NCBI GenBank assembly: GCA_022616415.1
Contig: JAKEEU010000280.1
Coordinates: 17,079-81,078, forward strand
Origin: Candidatus Zhuqueibacterota bacterium
Lineage (GTDB): Bacteria > Zhuqueibacterota > Zhuqueibacteria > Zhuqueibacterales > Zhuqueibacteraceae
Reading direction: 5' to 3'
Length of the DNA stretch: 64,000 nucleotides
The first letter of the stretch is position 1. Every line of letters begins with the position of its first letter. The notes under the pieces were generated by a model. That model had not been told where the DNA came from, made no database searches, and saw nothing but the letters and a program-made list of their open reading frames with translations. Positions 52,261 to 61,453 of this stretch are shown here, one piece after another. The translations under genes and the position numbers were made by a program.

Positions 52261-52731
52261 TCACGCCATGGCTTTCTTACGGCTGGCGCCCGTGGCGAGA
52301 TGCACCAATGAACCAAGGCCCCATAGAATTAGGCTATAAACCACGCCGGTAACGAGTAAATGTCCGCCGACGTGCAGCCATTGATTGATGTTGCCGCCAT
52401 GATCGGGATCAGTGTAGTAAGTTTCGATCCCGGCCAGGCTATCCACGGCGATGCCCAAAACAATGAACGCCGTTGTTGGGATTGCAAGCGCGGCCGCGAT
52501 TCCCAACAAATCACGATAGCTGCCAAACCCTGCCGAGCCCGCTCGCAGTGCGTAAACGATCATCAGAATGGGCAATAGAATGGTCACGCTCGTGAAATGG
52601 GTGCCCTCGGCAAACGGAATGTTGAACACCGGTTTCATGAGAAATCGCACCAAGGAAACCAGCGCCAGCAAATAAACCCCGACTTTGGCAAACTGTAAGT
52701 ATTCGCCAAAGGTTCTGTTGAACAACTTCAT
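52261..52731 (-). CDS. Four-helix integral membrane protein of unknown function
   Basis: 156 residues with about four membrane helices (VGVYLLALVSLVRFL, TILLPILMIVYALRAG, LLGIAAALAIPTTAFIVLGI and LLVTGVVYSLILWGLGSLVH). An extracytoplasmic loop carries DPDHGGNINQWLHVGGH with several His. No family recognised. Confidence 0.75.
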   Translation of the reverse strand: MKLFNRTFGEYLQFAKVGVYLLALVSLVRFLMKPVFNIPFAEGTHFTSVTILLPILMIVYALRAGSAGFGSYRDLLGIAAALAIPTTAFIVLGIAVDSLAGIETYYTDPDHGGNINQWLHVGGHLLVTGVVYSLILWGLGSLVHLATGASRKKAMA

Positions 52732-52870
52732 ACTGCCTCCGTGTGTTAAATAATGGTTTAGGAAGTGGGATAAAATTAGTTGTCTGATTTGTTATGACAA
52801 CTCATTTTTTATGCCAAGAGGACTTCAAATGTCCAAATTATAAAATCCCACCCCTTAAGGATTGGCGTCC

Positions 52871-53959
52871 TTACCTATTGCTTGATCCATAAATTTCGTC
52901 AACCGTTTGCAGAAAATTCAAAACCAGTTCGGTGTAAGTTTTCTGATCATTGTCAAAAGCCCTGCCGTGCGAGGCGTTCTCAATGACCTTGATGCTCTTG
53001 TGCGTGCTCGGCGAGGCGTCATAAAGCGCCTGCGCGATCTCCGGCGGCATGCGGGTATCGGCGCCACCGGCAATGAAGAGAATCGGCCGGTCGCCGATTT
53101 TTTGCACGGCGCGGCGTAAATCGAAATCTTCCGAGCTGAAGCCGGCGCGCCATTTAGTGAAAAGAATCAGCTCGTCCACGATGGGAAATTTGGGCAAACC
53201 CAGCCAGGTTTTGGCATGGTGCACGATGGTGTCGTCAAAAGAGAGAAAGCTGCTGTCCACGATCAGCCCGGTAATGGCGGAATCCTCAGCCGCGGCGAGC
53301 AGCGCCGCGGCCGCACCCATCGAAACGCCATGTACTACAATTGGGCATTTGAGCTGCAAACTGTCAACGAGAAAATGCACCGCACCGATGATGTCGAGCC
53401 GCTCGAGAAAACCCATGCTCGTCAACTCGCCCCCACTTTTGCCGTGACGGCGAAAATCCAACAGCAAGCCGGCATAACCCGCCTGCCAAAATTTTTCGGC
53501 TCGATCCAACATTTCCAGGCGCGAGCGAAACAAGCCGTGGCAATAAACGACAGCCGCCGGCGCGTTCTCGTGCGGCAAATACCAACCGGAAAGCAAAACC
53601 CCGTCCTTTGCTTTGAATTCAACTTCTCGAAACGCCACCTCCGCGTGCAGCACATTGGCGTTGATGGCTCGATCCGATGGCCGCGAATTAGCGTGGGTGA
53701 GCATATAGGAAAACCCGAAAGGAACGATCACCAGGATAAAAAGAATCAAAATGCCAAAACCGATAGATAGGATTAACATCGGCGTTTTAGTTTTGGGCCA
53801 TCGGGACGAACCGAAGTAAAGTGAATAAAAAGGAATCAACAGATAGGCGAACCCGCGGCCGGCGGATTCACGGAATGCCATGATCGAGAGCCAAGTGGCG
53901 CCAACGGCCCAACTGGCTGCTCCGGCGAGCAGGATAACGAGCATCAAGATAAAAAACAT
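52871..53959 (-). CDS. Membrane-anchored alpha/beta hydrolase
   Basis: 362 residues. Residues 1-95 hold two to three membrane helices (LMLVILLAGAASWAVGATWL and MLILSIGFGILILFILVIVP). The rest is an alpha/beta hydrolase: YCHGLFRSR (oxyanion), the nucleophile elbow HGVSMGA, a catalytic Asp near FIAGGADTRM, and His in ENASHGRAF. The ATG at 53959 is chosen over a TTG at 53983. Substrate unknown. Confidence 0.85.
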   Translation of the reverse strand: MFFILMLVILLAGAASWAVGATWLSIMAFRESAGRGFAYLLIPFYSLYFGSSRWPKTKTPMLILSIGFGILILFILVIVPFGFSYMLTHANSRPSDRAINANVLHAEVAFREVEFKAKDGVLLSGWYLPHENAPAAVVYCHGLFRSRLEMLDRAEKFWQAGYAGLLLDFRRHGKSGGELTSMGFLERLDIIGAVHFLVDSLQLKCPIVVHGVSMGAAAALLAAAEDSAITGLIVDSSFLSFDDTIVHHAKTWLGLPKFPIVDELILFTKWRAGFSSEDFDLRRAVQKIGDRPILFIAGGADTRMPPEIAQALYDASPSTHKSIKVIENASHGRAFDNDQKTYTELVLNFLQTVDEIYGSSNR

Positions 53960-54040
53960 TTCAGACTTCCAATCCTGAACCAAATAGTTCGTTGATAGTC
54001 AAATCTGCGTTTTTATGGCAATGATTATACAACGCCAGAA

Positions 54041-54135
54041 TGTAACTATTCAGGGCGTTTGAGAAGGCAAAACAATTTGGGGCAAAACTATTAAAGCTTT
54101 TAGGATAATTGTCTTGCCCTTAATGGTTTTGCCTT
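54041..54135. repeat. GGCAAAAC/GTTTTGCC inverted repeat, second copy
   Basis: Begins GTAACTATTCAGGGC, then AGGCAAAACAATTTGGGGC and ends TTAATGGTTTTGCCTT. It lacks the right terminal arm seen at 44361-44371. Confidence 0.8.
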
Positions 54136-54151
54136 GTTGTTTTTTTTTGAA

Positions 54152-55372
54152 TCACGGTTCATCGCGCCTCGATGGTTCAGAAATCCATAACGCCAAGCCG
54201 CTCGCCGCCACGCTGCACCCGGCGGCAAAATAGGCGACGGCATGAAAGCCGAATCGCTCGAAGAGAAAACCGCAAATCGCCACGGCAGTCGCGATTGCAA
54301 GCTGTGAGGTGGCGTTGCGAAGCGCAATATAAGCGCCGCGCTCGCTTACGGGCGCCAGCTCGCTAATCAAAGCCTGAAAAGGGCCTTCGCGCAACGCCAT
54401 GGCCAAGCCTCCAGTGGCGCAAAAAATGAACACGCCGGTATGATTTTGCACCGCGCTCACCAAAAAGAGGATGGCCGCCAAAATGATACTGCTTAAAGCA
54501 ATCATGCGGCGCTTGCCCAGACGATCTGCCGACCAACCGCCGCCGAGAGCGCCCACCACCGATGCTCCGCCCGTTACCATGAAAACCAAGCCGATCGTTG
54601 CGACGGACATGCCAAATACGGACGCAAGCCAGGCGCCAAGATAGGTCACCAATCCGGCCACGGTTGCGGAGACCATCACCGCAAGCAAAAGACCATAGCT
54701 TGTTGTCCTTCTTGTCAAATAGCGTAAATAGTTTTGCGCCTGCTGCCGAAGCGTATTCGTTGCATGTTGCGCAGATGAAGTGCCTGGATTGTTTCGAGGC
54801 GTATGCGATCTTCCAGTTGGCAGCAGCACCGGCCGAATGAGCGCGACGAGCACTAAAGCTAAAACGCCGAGCAGAAGGTACACTGCTCGCCACCCCAAAA
54901 TCGAAGTGATCCATGCGCCGAGCGGAACCGCGATGACCGCGGCAATAAAATAGATCGCGCCGAGCCAGCCCATGGCCCGGCCGCGCGCGGAGTAGTCAAA
55001 CAAATCGGCAACTTGCGCGATCACGCACGCGGAGATCGTGCCGCCTGCCAATCCCGCCAAAACTCTTGCTGCAACGTAATGCTCAAATTGCAGGGAAAAA
55101 TACGCGACCGCCGCGGCGCCGGTGAAGACCAAAGCCGCAGTGCGTAAAAAAATCAAACGCCCGATTCGATCCGACAACGGCCCAACGACCAGCGCCCACA
55201 CGGCCGCGGCAATCGCATACGCGCTCACCGCCGTGCCCATAACTGCCGTGCTCACGGAAAAATCTTCTGCCAGCTTCGGCAAGATCGGCGCGATGATTTG
55301 CACGTCCGTCAAGCCGAGTAGGAAGATGCTGAGCAGCAGAATGAATAACCAGATTCTAGGGCGCGTCGGCAT
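54152..55372 (-). CDS. MFS transporter
   Basis: A 406-residue 12-helix major facilitator superfamily transporter: LFILLLSIFLLGLTDVQIIA, then VVGPLSDRIGRLIFLRTAAL (the family's loop 2-3 motif GxLSDRxGR) and a second half with GGGWSADRLGKRRMIALSSI. A drug or metabolite exporter is the usual role; substrate unknown. The ATG at 55372 is preferred over a TTG at 55432. Confidence 0.92.
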   Translation of the reverse strand: MPTRPRIWLFILLLSIFLLGLTDVQIIAPILPKLAEDFSVSTAVMGTAVSAYAIAAAVWALVVGPLSDRIGRLIFLRTAALVFTGAAAVAYFSLQFEHYVAARVLAGLAGGTISACVIAQVADLFDYSARGRAMGWLGAIYFIAAVIAVPLGAWITSILGWRAVYLLLGVLALVLVALIRPVLLPTGRSHTPRNNPGTSSAQHATNTLRQQAQNYLRYLTRRTTSYGLLLAVMVSATVAGLVTYLGAWLASVFGMSVATIGLVFMVTGGASVVGALGGGWSADRLGKRRMIALSSIILAAILFLVSAVQNHTGVFIFCATGGLAMALREGPFQALISELAPVSERGAYIALRNATSQLAIATAVAICGFLFERFGFHAVAYFAAGCSVAASGLALWISEPSRRDEP

Positions 55373-55613
55373 GGAAGAAAACGTCGAAGTTGAAACTCTG
55401 CCGTGAGATTGAGTTTTTAACAAGATAATCAAATTTTGGTGTTAGTCAAGCTGAAAAACGCTTTCTCAAAAATGACGCTATTTTCTCTGTGTTCGTTCAC
55501 TTGTGGGCGGACCGGTTTCATTTTATCGCCTGCATTTTCCGCTTGCCATCGGGCATAAAATTGCCTAAATTAGGTTGTCAACATAACTTGTTACCCAAGG
55601 GGAGAAGCGACTC

Positions 55614-56009
55614 ATGAGTTACCAAAGTTGGCTGGACAAAGCAAACGAGAATTTGGCGGCGGCGCAATTGTGCTTCGATAATGGCCATTTTAACGCCTGC
55701 GCCAATCGGCTGTATTATGGGATGTTTCAGGCGGGCATAGCCGCGATGGTCAAACATGGCCTGCTGAAACCCGATGCCCAGGGCGGGCATGATTGGCTAC
55801 AATCGAACTTTTCCGGGCAGCTTATCAAACATCGCAAAGTTTTTCCGGCAAAATTTCGGTCATATCTTTCCGAGGCCTATTTGCTTCGTGTTGTGGCCGA
55901 CTACGAAAGACGGTTTGCAGGCAAGGACAATGTCTCACGCACGCTCAAAAAAGCCAAAGAATTCGTCAATACAATAAATACGGAGGCATCCCATGCGACT
56001 CAATCATAA
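55614..56009 (+). CDS. HEPN-domain protein
   Basis: 131 residues, all helical: WLDKANENLAAAQLCFDNGH, then CANRLYYGMFQAGIAAMV. The HEPN family is often the toxin (RNase) half of HEPN/MNT modules; the Rx4-6H motif is not clear here. It overlaps the next gene by 17 bases. Confidence 0.8.
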   Translation: MSYQSWLDKANENLAAAQLCFDNGHFNACANRLYYGMFQAGIAAMVKHGLLKPDAQGGHDWLQSNFSGQLIKHRKVFPAKFRSYLSEAYLLRVVADYERRFAGKDNVSRTLKKAKEFVNTINTEASHATQS

Positions 56010-56265
56010 ACAAGAAGAGCTGATTGCCCAGTTAGCCAAGGAAATTGAAGAGAAATTTCCTGACATCAAATTCGTCGAAGTTGTTCCCAGTCCGGAAAGT
56101 GAAAATACATTGTGGCTTCACTTCACAGACCCAGGCAGTGATGATCGCTTTATGGAAATTGCTGAATACGCCAGCGAACGCACGATGGACATTCTGCTTG
56201 ATTACGGCTATCATTTCGTGGTGTTGCCGGTTGTTGAAAATGGCAAAGTTGCTATCACGGGATGA
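55993..56265 (+). CDS. Partner of the HEPN gene, possible degenerate nucleotidyltransferase
   Basis: 90 residues: an acidic N-terminal helix (KQEELIAQLAKEIEEKFPDI), then ERTMDILLDYGYHFVVLPVV. The last segment resembles the C-terminal part of MNT nucleotidyltransferases (EYG-x-x-I-x-P). The catalytic GS-x10-DxD motif is absent. Its overlap with the HEPN gene marks it as the module partner. Function inferred only. Confidence 0.55.
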   Translation: MRLNHKQEELIAQLAKEIEEKFPDIKFVEVVPSPESENTLWLHFTDPGSDDRFMEIAEYASERTMDILLDYGYHFVVLPVVENGKVAITG

Positions 56266-56288
56266 GTTGAAAATTAAGTTCGTTATGC

Positions 56289-56349
56289 CCCAACGGATGA
56301 ATGAAGCCCAACGGATGTTTTATCCGCTGGGCTTCATTCATCGGTTGGG
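56289..56349. repeat. CCAACGGAT-type inverted repeat, long copy
   Basis: Arms of 28 bases with only two mismatches around a 5-base loop (CCCAACGGATGAATGAAGCC on the left, GGCTTCATTCATCGGTTGGG on the right). It lies between the HEPN pair and the SppA gene. Confidence 0.9.
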
Positions 56350-56373
56350 AAAAACTTTTTGGTTACAATACGA

Positions 56374-58782
56374 ATGAAACAAGCTCTATCTGCAGCAGCC
56401 CTGCTGCTAGTGCTCTACACCACCGTCCAAAGTCAACCCAACTTTACCCGTGATCTTGTTTTCCCTCGCTCTCGCAGCTTTTCCTTCGTCGCCACCGCTG
56501 ATGCGCCAGCCAATCTGTTGGTGAACCCTGCGCTGCTCGCCATTCCCCGCGGCCAAAATTTTTCATACAGTATTTTCCTGAATGACGCCAACGCGGCGCT
56601 GGAGCATCATTTTCAAATCACCGGCATGCCGTTACTGCCGTTGTTGAGCTACCGTCGCGCGAGTTTGGGGACGGAATCCACTGTGACGAATTTCTATTCG
56701 CTCGGAACCGCCATTGGCGGCGAGAGCGGTGGTATTGGATCGATCACCGAATGGCTCTCCGGCGATTTGACCGGCAAGCGCACGCGCCGCACGTATCATC
56801 TCGGCGCGTTTTGGCGGCCAACGAACGGCTTGTCGTTCGGGTACGTGTGGAATCATTTTAATTCGCCAACATTCGATAATATAGAAATCGACGCACAGCA
56901 TACGCTTGGACTCGGGGTGCGGCCTTTGGGTAATAATCGGTTAACGCTTGCCGCCGAAGTTGCGATGATGGACAGAACCAATCGCGACACGTCGCCCTTC
57001 AAAATTGGCGGTGATTTCAAGCTGGCGGAGGGATTGCACTTGCGCGGCAGTTGGCGCGATCAACGTCATGGCACGCGCGAAATCACTTTCGGTTTCGGTT
57101 TTGATCTACCCACGCTAGGCGCGACAGCAGACAATACGCGCACCGAAGACAAAAATCTCGGCTCGCGGATGACTTTGACCGCCACGCAATTTCGCAAACC
57201 GAGCTTGGTGCGCGGCGCGAAAAAAATTGCAGAGGTCAAGCTTGAAGGCGGTTATCCTGACCATGATGTGCCGCCGCCTTCGCTCGGCGGTTTGGTTCTC
57301 GGTAAAGGCCGTCGCGGCTTGCAGAGTGTGATTCGCGAGTTGGATCTTATTGTGGAGTCGCCTGAAATCGGCGGGTTGCTGTTGCACATCAAAAACTTCT
57401 CGACGAGCTATCCGATTTTCGGCGTAGGTGGCAATTTGCAAGAATTGGGCGCAGCGATCAAACGTGTGCGCGCCGCCGGCAAGCCGGTGGTCGCGTATCT
57501 CGATGCTGATGATACCGGAGGCGCGTTTGCCGGTGTGGCGGAATATTACATCGCCAGCCATGCAGACAAAATCATGATCGCCGAGCTTGCCGGCATCGGC
57601 CAATACGGCATCCACTTTCAAGCGGTCAAATACCGCTACACAGCAATGAAGCTCGGCATTGATGTGCGCACTTACACCGCGGGCAAATACAAATCTTCGC
57701 TCAACCCCATTTCCGACAGCTTGAGCGCGGTAAAGATCGAAGAGCTGAATCAGCTCGTGGATGAGACTTACGAAGGAATGCTCAAACAGATCGCCGAGGG
57801 CCGCGGCGTGCAAATGACCCAAACCATGCGCGATACGCTGTCGGGCTTGTTATTTCCTGCCACAGCCAAAGAGCTGCACCTGGTGGATAAAATCGGCTGG
57901 TATGAAGACGCCAAAAAGCTCGCGGCGCAAACGGTTTTCGGAGATAGCAATCGCCAACGGTTGGTGAACGTAGCCAACTTGAAAGCCTCGGATACGAATT
58001 GGCAGCGGCAAAAAGGCGTCGCGGTTATCGGGGTTTATGGCGATATTGTTTCCGGCGAGAGTACGCCACCCGGCGGCTTGCCCATTCCGTTTTTCGCGCA
58101 AGGCCGCAGCACGGGTTCCGCCACCGTCGCGAAACAACTTGACGCGGCATTGAACGATCGTTACACGAAAGCCATCGTGCTGCGTGTCGATTCGCCCGGC
58201 GGCTCGGCGGTGGCGTCGGATGAGATCGCGCGCAAAATTCGCGAGGCGCAAAAGAAAAAGCCGATTGTCGTATCAATGGGCGATTTGGCGGCCAGCGGCG
58301 GATATTACGTTTCAGCCTACGGGGAGAGAATTTTTGCGAGCTCGTTGACGATGACCGGCAGCATCGGCGTGATTACGGCGATGCCCTTTTTCTACGATCT
58401 CGCCAGGCGCGCGGATTTGTACGTGCGAAATTTCGACCGCGGCAAATACAGCCCGCTCATGGATATTTATCAGCCGCCTTCGCCGGAGCTGGAGAATTGG
58501 ATTCAACGCGCGCTGAATTTTTATTACGAGCCGTTTTTGCAGAAAGTGGCGGAAGGCCGCAAGCTGGATATGTCACACGTGCGCGAAGTGGCGCAGGGCC
58601 GCATTTGGACCGGACAAGGCGCCAAAGAGAAGAAGCTCATCGATGAATTCGGCGGTCTTTATGACGCGTTGGAATATGCGAGAAAAAAAGCGGGCTTGCC
58701 GAAAAACCATGCCGTGCAATTTTATCCGGTGCCGGCTGCGAGCGTCCTGTCGGGGTTGGGGATGGTTTTGTCACGGGAATAA
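56374..58782 (+). CDS. sppA: Signal peptide peptidase SppA with N-terminal barrel-like domain
   Basis: 802 residues. Signal peptide MKQALSAAALLLVLYTTVQS. Residues about 25-280 form a strand-rich region with ADAPANLLVNPALLA, as in PorV/UPF0164-type outer membrane barrels. Residues 285-795 are a full two-repeat SppA: catalytic Lys440 (GKYKSSLNP) and Ser641 (DLAASGGYYVS). This arrangement would put an SppA protease at the outer membrane. Start ATG at 56374 over TTG 56359. Confidence 0.85.
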   Translation: MKQALSAAALLLVLYTTVQSQPNFTRDLVFPRSRSFSFVATADAPANLLVNPALLAIPRGQNFSYSIFLNDANAALEHHFQITGMPLLPLLSYRRASLGTESTVTNFYSLGTAIGGESGGIGSITEWLSGDLTGKRTRRTYHLGAFWRPTNGLSFGYVWNHFNSPTFDNIEIDAQHTLGLGVRPLGNNRLTLAAEVAMMDRTNRDTSPFKIGGDFKLAEGLHLRGSWRDQRHGTREITFGFGFDLPTLGATADNTRTEDKNLGSRMTLTATQFRKPSLVRGAKKIAEVKLEGGYPDHDVPPPSLGGLVLGKGRRGLQSVIRELDLIVESPEIGGLLLHIKNFSTSYPIFGVGGNLQELGAAIKRVRAAGKPVVAYLDADDTGGAFAGVAEYYIASHADKIMIAELAGIGQYGIHFQAVKYRYTAMKLGIDVRTYTAGKYKSSLNPISDSLSAVKIEELNQLVDETYEGMLKQIAEGRGVQMTQTMRDTLSGLLFPATAKELHLVDKIGWYEDAKKLAAQTVFGDSNRQRLVNVANLKASDTNWQRQKGVAVIGVYGDIVSGESTPPGGLPIPFFAQGRSTGSATVAKQLDAALNDRYTKAIVLRVDSPGGSAVASDEIARKIREAQKKKPIVVSMGDLAASGGYYVSAYGERIFASSLTMTGSIGVITAMPFFYDLARRADLYVRNFDRGKYSPLMDIYQPPSPELENWIQRALNFYYEPFLQKVAEGRKLDMSHVREVAQGRIWTGQGAKEKKLIDEFGGLYDALEYARKKAGLPKNHAVQFYPVPAASVLSGLGMVLSRE

Positions 58783-58928
58783 TTTAATCGCTCACAGGTA
58801 GAACTCACACGAAATTTTTATTTGAAGATTTTTTCTGTGAGAGTTCGGCTTCCTACGGACGCAGTCTGTGACCCACTAAAATTTTTGTAAAGATTTCATT
58901 TAAAAATGAAAAAGTTAAGCCACGCACC

Positions 58929-59831
58929 TCACGCCACCTCCTTTTTATACCGCCAAAACACCCGGCTGATGCGCGCGCCGGCGTAATGTGTGTAAAAACG
59001 AATGGGACCAACCCACGGGATGACCGCGAAGCGATGCCCCTGCGCTTTGATGTCTTGCAAGCAACGCATGAGCAAAACCCCGCCGACACCCTTACCCTGC
59101 AGCGCCGGGTCCGTGCCCATGGGGCCAAACCAGCCGGTGTTGAGATTGTTACCGTCGTAAGCGGAAAAACCGATGACGCGATTTTGATGGGTCGCGACGT
59201 GCAACGTCACCGGATAATTCAGCAACGTGCGGTCGACTTCCGGAATCCACGCCTTCCAATGCTTTTCCAAGAGCTTCATCAAATCGTCACGGTCGCCCAT
59301 GATGGCGCGGCGAATCTCGATGGCCTTGGCGCGCAGTTGCTCCTCGACCGCCAGCGTATTGAATTCCCGGCTGGCCAGATCAACTTCCATATTCACCGTT
59401 TCCGCGAAACGCTTGTAGCCGTGGTGCTCGAAAAAGATCACTGCTTCGGTGTAACGCGGGTCGAGGCCGGGCTGCAAATAATTCGAATTGCTGTCGATCA
59501 CGCGAATGTGCGAAACGCCGGCGCTCCACAAAGCGGCCTCGATCTTTTGCAACAATTGCGTGCCGATCCCGTGCCGCTGCATGGACGGCTCGACGGTGAG
59601 CAGCTTCACAAAACCGACTTTATCGTCGTCGAAGTTTCGCGCCACACCCATAATGAAGCCAGCGACGCGGCCTTGCTCTTCTGCCACCAAAGCCCATTCC
59701 GGCCGGAAATCCGGGTCGTCGAAAACTTTTTCTTCAAACAGCTCCGGCGTCATTTGGTCAAAGCGGACGCTGCGATTCCATAGCGCCAGCGCCGTTTCGA
59801 TATCGGTATCGCTTAGTTGGCGTACGTTCAT
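58929..59831 (-). CDS. Double GNAT acetyltransferase
   Basis: A 300-residue protein with two tandem GNAT domains, as in mycothiol synthase. Domain 1: VKLLTVEPSMQRHGIGTQLL, then GYKRFAETVNME. Domain 2: TDPALQGKGVGGVLLMRCLQ, then IPWVGPIRFYTHYAGARIS. Substrate unknown; a mycothiol role is not implied. Overlaps the next upstream gene by ATGA. Confidence 0.88.
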   Translation of the reverse strand: MNVRQLSDTDIETALALWNRSVRFDQMTPELFEEKVFDDPDFRPEWALVAEEQGRVAGFIMGVARNFDDDKVGFVKLLTVEPSMQRHGIGTQLLQKIEAALWSAGVSHIRVIDSNSNYLQPGLDPRYTEAVIFFEHHGYKRFAETVNMEVDLASREFNTLAVEEQLRAKAIEIRRAIMGDRDDLMKLLEKHWKAWIPEVDRTLLNYPVTLHVATHQNRVIGFSAYDGNNLNTGWFGPMGTDPALQGKGVGGVLLMRCLQDIKAQGHRFAVIPWVGPIRFYTHYAGARISRVFWRYKKEVA

Positions 59832-60541
59832 GGCGTTTTTCCCTGCTGAAAATTCCGAATTTCGATCTCGGTGTAACTGCCGGTTCGCCGCAACAGCGCG
59901 CGCGAGCGTTCACTGATCATGAGCCTGGCCGGAAATCTTAGCGCATCGCCGGCTTCCGACATCTCGATCACCGAGTTGTGCCCGGAAGAGACCACGCCGA
60001 GCGACTTCCCATAAGTCCATTCGAGGCGTTCCAAATCCGCCGTTTGCATGTTGATCCACAAGCTGCCAGTGCGGCCATCCGCCAAAAACTTGACCAGATA
60101 ATTGGCGCTTCCATTCTCCCCGATTACCTGGCCGTCGATCAAAACCTGCGCTTTGCGATCTTGCTGGATCCGGTTCAAGACCTTCCAGGCCAGCGCCATT
60201 ACCGGATCGTCTTCCTGCGGATTTTCACTGCGTTTGGAAGAATTGATTTTCATCGGCGGCTCGTAGCGTTTGGCAACGTCGTCTTTGCCGTTGCTTCGGC
60301 GCGCGAGCAAGCGAACACGAATGCTGTCGTCGTCGTGCGCAATGCGCCATTCTTCAATCACCTGGGCGGAATCATTTTTAGTGTAAAACGTGCCGGTCAA
60401 CGCCAGGTCGTAACTATACGCGAGCTGCTGCCGGATGGAGTCATTCGCCGCCAGGCGCGAAAACATTTTGGCAACGACCCGTTGCGAAGCGGTTTGTCCG
60501 ATAACCGTCGTGGTCGCGAGGCCAGCAATGATCCCGACCAT
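59828..60541 (-). CDS. Periplasmic protein, possibly LolA-like
   Basis: 237 residues. N-terminal signal (MVGIIAGLATTTVIGQ) and a strand-rich body with EEWRIAHDDDSIRVRLLARR and GRTGSLWINMQTADLERLEW, which resembles outer-membrane lipoprotein-sorting (LolA/LppX-like) folds in pattern. The assignment is weak. The ATG at 60541 is chosen over an upstream ATG at 60613 because of the signal peptide. Confidence 0.6.
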   Translation of the reverse strand: MVGIIAGLATTTVIGQTASQRVVAKMFSRLAANDSIRQQLAYSYDLALTGTFYTKNDSAQVIEEWRIAHDDDSIRVRLLARRSNGKDDVAKRYEPPMKINSSKRSENPQEDDPVMALAWKVLNRIQQDRKAQVLIDGQVIGENGSANYLVKFLADGRTGSLWINMQTADLERLEWTYGKSLGVVSSGHNSVIEMSEAGDALRFPARLMISERSRALLRRTGSYTEIEIRNFQQGKTP

Positions 60542-60743
60542 AAACCGCACGCGGCAGATCACCGCCGGGGCGCGTCGGGAAGGATCCTGCGTACAGAAAA
60601 GAGGTGTTCGCAAAATGCCGCCTTTGATTTAAGGTGGTGTTGAATGAGTATGGGCCGGAAAGTTAATCCTAAATTTCGCGCTTCAAAAGTCAAATCCCGA
60701 ATCAATCGCTGGGTTGAAAAAGTTTAGTGCAAACTTGAAGCCG

Positions 60744-61100
60744 CTACCAACCCTCGTTGCAATTTCCTGGCGCGGGTTCGACGATCGCGCTCATCGCGCC
60801 TTTGCAACGCGGTATGCGCCAATCCGACCCGTAGGCATGAATTTGATCGCGCTTCAGCTCGGCGCGCTCTTTGGTGGTGGTATCGACGATGACGCGGCCG
60901 GCGCCATCGACTTCGCAAGCCATGAGAAACGCGCGCTCGCGGCTGTGGCCGAACAGCTTCATCAGCATTTCGATGACGTAATCATAAGTATGGTCGTCGT
61001 CATCCAGCAAAACGACGTGATAGCGCGGAATGGTGATCTCGCGCGGCCGTTGCTGAACGTGCGACCGGCGTTTTTTGACGGGGACAGCGACTTCTGGCAT
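60744..61100 (-). CDS. clpS: ClpS-like adaptor
   Basis: 118 residues. PRYHVVLLDDDDHTYDYVIE, then FGHSRERAFLMACEVDGAGR VIVDTTTKERAELKRDQI match the ClpS adaptor that delivers N-degron substrates to ClpAP. This is the variant with DDDDHTY in place of NDDYT. No clpA is adjacent in the window. Confidence 0.88.
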   Translation of the reverse strand: MPEVAVPVKKRRSHVQQRPREITIPRYHVVLLDDDDHTYDYVIEMLMKLFGHSRERAFLMACEVDGAGRVIVDTTTKERAELKRDQIHAYGSDWRIPRCKGAMSAIVEPAPGNCNEGW

Positions 61101-61216
61101 AACACCGAACTTTTAATAATCGCAAATCCTGAGGCTTGCTAAATAAATCCTGGAGCTCGATTTGACCATCGCGGTTTCTCTTTTATCGGCTTTAGCAAGA
61201 GGTTAAAACCTTGGGC

Positions 61217-61319
61217 GTAACTATTCACCGTCCGGACGCTCTTGTGCGAGAATGCAGGCTGTCTCAAACAGTAAACTCGTTCAAATCAAGCAGCGTCCGG
61301 ACGGTTACTGAATAGTTAC
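61217..61319. repeat. GTAACTATTCA-bounded inverted repeat, CCGTCCGGACG type
   Basis: Terminal GTAACTATTCA with TGAATAGTTAC, inner CCGTCCGGACGCT with AGCGTCCGGACGGT. It combines the ends of the 44258 family with the core of the 49425 element. The rest of the 353-base gap between clpS and the nuclease gene shows no coding frame. Confidence 0.85.
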
Positions 61320-61453
61320 CCTTCGGCTACCATTATAAACAAAGATTCTGGAAATTGCAAAGGGAAAATTCGCAATAAAACAAAAAAAGCATCATTCCGC
61401 TTCGAAACCACTGTCGGCAGAACGTGCTTTTAAAAAAACAAAATTTGCGGATT

